A stretch of 64,000 nt of DNA from Bosea sp. 685 (GTDB lineage Bacteria; Pseudomonadota; Alphaproteobacteria; Rhizobiales; Beijerinckiaceae): assembly GCF_031884435.1 (NCBI RefSeq), contig NZ_CP134779.1, positions 2,604,001 through 2,668,000 on the forward strand, read 5' to 3'. This document shows, in pieces, positions 59,571-64,000 of this stretch (positions are counted from its first letter, which is position 1; every line of letters starts with the position of its first letter). The translations under genes were made by a program, and so were the position numbers. The notes beneath the pieces are model-generated. The model searched no databases and was not told the origin of the DNA. It saw only the letters and a list, made by a program, of their open reading frames with translations.

Positions 59571-60542
59571 ATGGCCGACCTCGCCGGTATCTTCAATCTC
59601 GTCGCGCCCTTTTTCGGGTTGATCCTGCTTGGCTTCGTCATCGGGCGTTACAAGCGATTGCCGGAGGCGGGGCTCGCTTGGCTGCAGTTCTTCCTGATCT
59701 ATGTCGCGCTGCCGCCTTTGTTCTACCGGCTGATCGCCGACAAGCCGCTGAGCGAGCTCAGCAATTGGCGCTTCGTCATCGCCACGACGCTGTCGACCTT
59801 CTGCGCCTTCGCGCTGTCTTTCGCGATCGGGATGAAATTCACCCGCCGCGACATACCCCAGTCGGTGATGCAGGGCGTCGCCGGCTCCTACTCCAATATC
59901 GGCTATATGGGCCCGCCATTGATCCTGGCCGCGCTCGGCCCGGCATCGAGCGCGCCGCTGGTGCTGGTCTTTGTCTTCGACAGCATTCTTTTGTTCTCGC
60001 TGGTCCCTTTCCTGATGGCGATCGCCGGTGTCGAGAAGAAGAGCCTGCTCGCCACCACGGGCGAGATCGTCTGGAAGGTGCTGACCCACCCCTTCAACCT
60101 TGCCACGGCGGCGGGGGTGATCGCGGCCTTCACCCATCTCGAATTGCCGACGGCGATCGACAAGATGACGCTCTGGCTCTCCCAGGCGGCCGCGCCCTGC
60201 GCGCTCTTCCTGCTCGGCGTTACGGTGGCGTTGCGGCCGATGAAGGCGATGCCCGGCGAGGTGCCGCTGCTGGTGCTGATCAAGCTCGTGCTGCATCCGC
60301 TGCTGGTCTGGGTGCTGCTCTCGGCCATTGCCGATGTGCCCGACCAGTGGATCTTCACCGCCATCATCATGGCCGCGCTGCCGCCGGCGCTGAACATCTT
60401 CGTGATCTCGACGCAGTACAAGGTCGGCGTCGAACGCGCCTCGGCCTGCATCCTGGTCGGTACCATCGTCTCGATGGGCACGTTGACGGGCTTCCTGTGG
60501 CTGGTGAAGACGGGCAGGATGGTCGCCGACCTGTTCCCCTGA
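59571..60542 (+). CDS. AEC-family transporter (auxin efflux carrier-like)
   Basis: This 323-residue protein has about ten predicted membrane segments in two halves, with the AEC signature GVAGSYSNIGYMGPPLILAAL near residue 105 and the second-half ALPPALNIFVISTQYKVG. Bacterial members move dicarboxylates such as malate or malonate. Its position divergent from a malyl-CoA-lyase-like gene and 35 bp upstream of a CoA-transferase gene suggests transport of an organic acid that is then activated to its CoA ester; that link is inference. Confidence 0.9.
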   Translation: MADLAGIFNLVAPFFGLILLGFVIGRYKRLPEAGLAWLQFFLIYVALPPLFYRLIADKPLSELSNWRFVIATTLSTFCAFALSFAIGMKFTRRDIPQSVMQGVAGSYSNIGYMGPPLILAALGPASSAPLVLVFVFDSILLFSLVPFLMAIAGVEKKSLLATTGEIVWKVLTHPFNLATAAGVIAAFTHLELPTAIDKMTLWLSQAAAPCALFLLGVTVALRPMKAMPGEVPLLVLIKLVLHPLLVWVLLSAIADVPDQWIFTAIIMAALPPALNIFVISTQYKVGVERASACILVGTIVSMGTLTGFLWLVKTGRMVADLFP

Positions 60543-60577
60543 GCGCGTGGCCAAGCCAGCGCCGAAGCGAGGCGCCG

Positions 60578-61702
60578 ATGCTGCCGCTGGACGACCTGCT
60601 GGTTCTGGATTTCTCGACGCTGCTACCGGGGCCGCTGGCGAGCCTGTTCCTGTCCGAGGCAGGCGCGCAGGTGATCAAGATCGAGCGCCCGGGCGGCGAG
60701 GACATGCGCCGCTTTCCGCCGCGCTTCGGCGAGACCTCCGCCCCCTTCGCCGTGCTCAACCGCGGCAAGGCGAGCCTCGAAATCGACCTCAAGGCGGCGG
60801 ATGCGCTGGCGCAACTGACGCCGCTGATCACGCGCGCCGATATCCTGATCGAGCAGTTCCGGCCCGGCGTGATGGAGCGGCTCGGTTTCGGCTTCGAGGC
60901 GTTGAAGGGGCTCAATCCACGCCTGATCTATTGCTCGATCAGTGGCTTCGGCCAGACCGGCCCGCGCGCGCAGGAAGCCGGCCACGACATCAATTACCAG
61001 GCTATCGGCGGGCTGCTCAGCCAGTCGCTGAAGCGCGGCGCGCCCGCGCCATTGCCGCCCGCGCTCGTCGCCGATATCGGCGGCGGCACGATGCCGGCCG
61101 TGCTCAATATCCTGCTCGCCTTGCGCCAGCGCGAGCGCAGCGGCGAGGGCTGCCATCTCGACATCGCCATGTCGGACGCGATGCCGGCCTTCGCCTGGTA
61201 CGGCATGGCGCAAGGCCAGGCGGCCGGACGCTATCCCGCCGGCGGGGAGGGTCTCCTGACCGGGGCAAGCCCGCGCTATGGGCTCTATGCCACTCAGGAC
61301 GGCTGGTTTCTCGCGGTCGGCGCTCTGGAGCCGAAATTCTGGGACGGCTTCTGCGAGGCGGTCGCTCTTGAAGAGCGCTTGCGCGACGACAGAGCCGATC
61401 CGGCCGCCACGAAAGCCGCCATCGAAGCGATTATCGCATCCGCCCCCGCAGCGCATTGGCGCGATCTGCTGGAGCCGCTCGATTGTTGCTGCACGGTCGT
61501 GCGCACGCTGGAGGAGGCCGTCACGGACCCGCATCTGACCGCGCGCGGCCTGCTTGATGCACAGGCCGAGGAACCGGGCGGACGGCGCCTCGTGTCGACG
61601 CCGCTGCCGCTCGCGCCGGTCTTTCGCAATCGGGCCCAGGCTTTGCGCAAGGTTGCCGCTAGCGGCGCGGAAACGGATGAACTGTTGAAGCCCACGGGGT
61701 AG
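60578..61702 (+). CDS. CaiB/BaiF family (class III) CoA-transferase
   Basis: Class III CoA-transferases move CoA between carboxylic acids through an aspartyl intermediate. The 374-residue protein has the family start LVLDFSTLLPGPLASLFLSEAGAQVIKIE (in parts). NRGKASLEIDLKAADAL, LIYCSISGFGQTGP, ADIGGGTMPAVLNIL and HLDIAMSDAMPAF follow, the last containing the probable catalytic Asp. The start ATG 60578 is set by homology within a longer open frame. Alpha-methylacyl-CoA racemases share this fold, so racemase activity is an alternative. It probably shares a transcript with the AEC carrier. It is convergent with the UbiH-like gene, 6 bp apart. Confidence 0.92.
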   Translation: MLPLDDLLVLDFSTLLPGPLASLFLSEAGAQVIKIERPGGEDMRRFPPRFGETSAPFAVLNRGKASLEIDLKAADALAQLTPLITRADILIEQFRPGVMERLGFGFEALKGLNPRLIYCSISGFGQTGPRAQEAGHDINYQAIGGLLSQSLKRGAPAPLPPALVADIGGGTMPAVLNILLALRQRERSGEGCHLDIAMSDAMPAFAWYGMAQGQAAGRYPAGGEGLLTGASPRYGLYATQDGWFLAVGALEPKFWDGFCEAVALEERLRDDRADPAATKAAIEAIIASAPAAHWRDLLEPLDCCCTVVRTLEEAVTDPHLTARGLLDAQAEEPGGRRLVSTPLPLAPVFRNRAQALRKVAASGAETDELLKPTG

Positions 61703-61708
61703 CGCGCT

Positions 61709-62884
61709 TCAGCGGGCAGTCCCGCCCGCCAGCCCCTGCCGCATGACGAATCGGCGCAACGGGCCGATCCGCGACAGCGCCAGAAGCCCGGCACCGCGCA
61801 ACAGATCGGCCGGCAGCAGATCGGTCAGCAGCGTGCGATTCAGCGCATCGACCGCGCCGGTGCGCAAGCGCACATCGCTCTGGCGCGCCCGGTCATAGGC
61901 CGCCATCACGACATCGTCGCCCGGATCGTCCGAGCCGAGCAGCGCCTCGCGCAAGGCCATCACATCGCGCAGGCCGAGATTGAGGCCCTGTGCACCGATC
62001 GGCGGAAACACATGCGCGGCCTCGCCGACCAGCGCCATGCGGCTGGCTGCGAACCGCTCGACCGAAAGCCCGCCCATCGGAACGCGCCCGCGCGGGCCGG
62101 CAAGGCTCATCGCGCCGAGCAGCGAATGCGTCTGCGTCTCGACCCGGCGGGCGAAGCCGGCATCATCCAGCGCGGTGACCGCCTCTGCCTCGGCAGGGTC
62201 GAGCATCCAGACCAGCGATGAGCGTCGGCCGGGCAGGGGCACCAGCGTGCAGGGTCCCTTGCGGGTGTGGAACTCGGTCGAAGTCTCGTTGTGGTCGCGG
62301 CGGTGATTGAGGATCGCCGTCAGCGCGGCCTGCGGATAGCGCCAGTCGCGCGCGGCAATGCCCGCGGCGGCGCGCACCCGCGATTGGCGACCATCGGCCC
62401 CGACGACGAGGCGGGCGCGCAACGGCGAAAAGCCCTCGCCGGTGAGCGTCACGCCATCCCGATCCGGGACGATCGCCGAGACCAGGCTTTCGACCAGCCG
62501 GATGCCGCCATGCCGGCGCGCCGCGCTCCCCAATGCCGCCACAAGCTCGGCGTTCTCGACGTTCCAGCCGAAAGCTTCGAGCCCAGCCTCGGAGGCCCGG
62601 AATTCGACCGGCGGCTGGCGGAACAGGCTGCCGGTGTCGTCGACGAGCCGCATCACTTCCAGCGGAGCGGCCTTGCCGGTGAGCGCATCGGTCAGCCCAA
62701 GCTCGGCGAGGAGCCGCCAGGAGCCGTCGAGCAGGGCCACGGTGCGCCCGTCGCGCGCCGCGGTGAGGGGGCCGAGCACCGCGACGCGCCGCCCGTCCTT
62801 GGCCAGCGCGAGCGCGGCAGTGAGACCGACGGCCCCGGCGCCGACGATCGCGACATCGACATCGTGATCTTCAGAAGAACTCAT
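61709..62884 (-). CDS. UbiH/Coq6-family FAD-dependent monooxygenase
   Basis: This 391-residue flavoprotein has the Rossmann motif VAIVGAGAVGLTAALALAKDG at the start and the LVVGADGRQSRVR (DG) motif near residue 155. The FAD-ribityl motif is ALVGEAAHVFPPIGAQGLNLGLRD. These match the ubiquinone-ring hydroxylases UbiH/UbiF/UbiL, which act at positions C1, C5 or C6. Which carbon is oxidised cannot be told, and a catabolic hydroxylase is possible but less likely. It is monocistronic or followed by nothing on its strand; upstream is a tiny ORF. Confidence 0.9.
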   Translation of the reverse strand: MSSSEDHDVDVAIVGAGAVGLTAALALAKDGRRVAVLGPLTAARDGRTVALLDGSWRLLAELGLTDALTGKAAPLEVMRLVDDTGSLFRQPPVEFRASEAGLEAFGWNVENAELVAALGSAARRHGGIRLVESLVSAIVPDRDGVTLTGEGFSPLRARLVVGADGRQSRVRAAAGIAARDWRYPQAALTAILNHRRDHNETSTEFHTRKGPCTLVPLPGRRSSLVWMLDPAEAEAVTALDDAGFARRVETQTHSLLGAMSLAGPRGRVPMGGLSVERFAASRMALVGEAAHVFPPIGAQGLNLGLRDVMALREALLGSDDPGDDVVMAAYDRARQSDVRLRTGAVDALNRTLLTDLLPADLLRGAGLLALSRIGPLRRFVMRQGLAGGTAR

Positions 62885-62938
62885 GCTGTGTCGCTAGCTG
62901 AAGCGGGCGGACTTGGCCATCGGCCGCCGCGTCGCAGC

Positions 62939-63082
62939 TCAGGCGTTTGCGACCGTGAGGCCGGCCGGAGCATCGGCCTTCAACCTGTCGGAGCCATAGC
63001 CTTCATGTAGTGCCGAAACGAGCTTGGGAGCGAACTGCGTGAGGATATCGGCATCGCCGCTACGGACCATCGGCTCGGTCAT
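62939..63082 (-). CDS. small hypothetical protein (47 aa)
   Basis: A short frame from ATG 63082 encodes a 47-residue soluble peptide (MTEPMVRSGDADILTQFAPK at the start, ending GLTVANA). It is acidic and helix-rich, with KLVSALHEGYG in the middle. It fills the gap upstream of the UbiH-like gene on the same strand, 54 bp away. Composition fits coding sequence, but there is no recognisable family; a longer start at 63136 is open. Confidence 0.4.
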   Translation of the reverse strand: MTEPMVRSGDADILTQFAPKLVSALHEGYGSDRLKADAPAGLTVANA

Positions 63083-63219
63083 GTCACGCGCCCGCCCCGT
63101 ATGTGTAAGTTTCGCGAGGCCGACTCGGCGTCCCACGCCGGTCCCCCGCGCAGTCCAGCCGTTGCACGGGACGGATGCAAGTCCCTATGGTCTCCTGACC
63201 AAGTCAGGGAGTTGAATTC

Positions 63220-64000
63220 ATGGTCAAGGCCATCCGCGTTCACAAGGTCGGCGGCCCCGAAGTGCTGCAATGGGACGATATCACGCTGCCCCAGCCGGGG
63301 CCGGGCGAGGTGCTGGTCAGGAACCGCGCCATCGGCCTGAACTTCATCGACACTTATTTCCGCACGGGCCTCTACGCCGTCCCGCAACTGCCCTTCGTGC
63401 CCGGCAATGAGGGAGCAGGCGAGGTTCTGGCGGTCGGTCCCAATGTCACCGAGTTCAAGCTTGGCGACCGCGTCGCCTATGTCGCGACGCTCGGTTCCTA
63501 TGCCGAGGAGCGCATCGTCGCGGTTAATTCGGTCGTGGCGCTGCCGGATGCCGTCTCCTATGAAGCCGCCGCCAGCATGATGCTGAAGGGCATGACGGCG
63601 GAATACCTGCTCCACCGCACCTATAAGGTGAAGTCGGGTGATACCGTGCTCGTCCATGCCGCGGCCGGCGGCACCGGGCTGATCCTGTGCCAATGGGCCA
63701 AGGCGCTGGGCGCAACCGTGATCGGTACGGTCGGCTCGACGGAGAAGGCCGCGCTCGCCAAGGCGCATGGCGCCGACCACACCATCCTCTACCGCGAGGA
63801 GAACTTCCCGGCCCGCGTCAAGGAGATAACCGGCGGCAAGCTCTGCGCGGTGGTCTATGACGGCGTCGGCAAGGACACCTTCCTGCCCTCGCTCGATTGC
63901 CTGAGCCCCTTCGGCGTGCTGGCGAGCTTCGGCAACGCGTCTGGTGCTGTCGAGCCCTTTAATCTCGGCCTGCTCGGGCCGAAGGGCTCGCTCTACGTCA
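63220..64000 (+). CDS. NADPH:quinone oxidoreductase / zeta-crystallin family (5' part)
   Basis: The first 260 residues of a medium-chain dehydrogenase of the QOR type; the gene runs off the window. It lacks the zinc ligands of alcohol dehydrogenases. It has the family features GLNFIDTYFRTGLY, PFVPGNEGAGEVLAVG and AASMMLKGMTAEYLLHRTY, plus the NADPH-binding motif VLVHAAAGGTGLILCQWAKALG. CAGGGAG at 63204-63210 is the Shine-Dalgarno, and part of it lies in a short hairpin (TCCTGAC-CAA-GTCAGGG). It is divergent from the small ORF. Confidence 0.93.
   Translation, partial: MVKAIRVHKVGGPEVLQWDDITLPQPGPGEVLVRNRAIGLNFIDTYFRTGLYAVPQLPFVPGNEGAGEVLAVGPNVTEFKLGDRVAYVATLGSYAEERIVAVNSVVALPDAVSYEAAASMMLKGMTAEYLLHRTYKVKSGDTVLVHAAAGGTGLILCQWAKALGATVIGTVGSTEKAALAKAHGADHTILYREENFPARVKEITGGKLCAVVYDGVGKDTFLPSLDCLSPFGVLASFGNASGAVEPFNLGLLGPKGSLYV

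Noticed and set aside
59477..60577. Long in-frame extension upstream of the CaiB/BaiF gene
   Set aside because: It overlaps the AEC carrier in another frame; CoA-transferase homology begins only at the ATG at 60578.

Overview
The window is high-GC chromosomal DNA from an alphaproteobacterium. Gene order (rpsB-tsf-pyrH-frr-uppS-cdsA-dxr-rseP-bamA-lpxD-fabZ-lpxA-lpxI-lpxB, then gltA/gltX/comEC/lexA/moeA/moaC/trpCDGE) together with DUF1009-type LpxI, an alphaproteobacterial SOS box (GTTC-N7-GTTC) and an IalB-family protein points to Hyphomicrobiales (Rhizobiales), most likely a Bosea/Methylobacterium-like lineage. This placement is inferred from family content and synteny, not from a search. No rRNA, tRNA, CRISPR array, insertion sequence or prophage was seen; nearly all of it is core genome.

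Layout. 1-16.6 kb (+): a gene tail, a small exported protein, then translation and envelope genes: ribosomal S2, EF-Ts, UMP kinase, RRF, undecaprenyl-PP synthase, CDP-DAG synthase, Dxr, RseP, BamA and the lipid A genes. One VOC-family gene lies antisense between pyrH and frr. 16.6-32 kb (mostly -): a Bug-type solute-binding protein, citrate synthase, GltX, ComEC (+), a lexA that is broken by a frameshift in a (GC)6 run while its SOS box is intact, then moeA-moaC-trpC-trpD-trpG-trpE-ppiD as one tightly packed, partly overlapping string. 32-35.3 kb (+): tpiA, secG, a repeat-bearing small ORF and pyrG. 35.4-39.1 kb (+): an accessory-looking module with two DUF350 membrane proteins, a DUF1190/YgiB-like protein, a glutathionylspermidine-synthase-like ATP-grasp enzyme and a VOC protein. 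39.1-42.9 kb (-): opgG-opgH for osmoregulated periplasmic glucans. 43.1-50 kb: glmU, glmS, a DUF502 membrane protein, recG (-) and sdhE. 50-57.7 kb: mfd, a degenerate acyl-CoA-synthetase-like gene behind a YejA-like peptide-binding protein (both -), and an IalB-like protein. 57.7-64 kb: hspQ, a malyl-CoA-lyase-like enzyme divergent from an AEC carrier and a CaiB/BaiF CoA-transferase, a UbiH-like monooxygenase and the start of a quinone oxidoreductase.

Themes: outer-membrane biogenesis (rseP, bamA, lpx, opgGH, glmU/glmS), translation, tryptophan and molybdenum-cofactor synthesis, and DNA repair (lexA, recG, mfd). Several intergenic gaps carry members of a dispersed palindromic repeat family, and two of these are joined to an 18-20 bp near-perfect hairpin.

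The most notable observations are the lexA frameshift, the two-part repeat/hairpin elements, the DUF350-YgiB-GspS-like-VOC-DUF350 module, the small ORF fitted between secG and pyrG with ATGA overlaps on both sides, and a pair of dyad sites between the divergent malyl-CoA-lyase-like and AEC-carrier genes.
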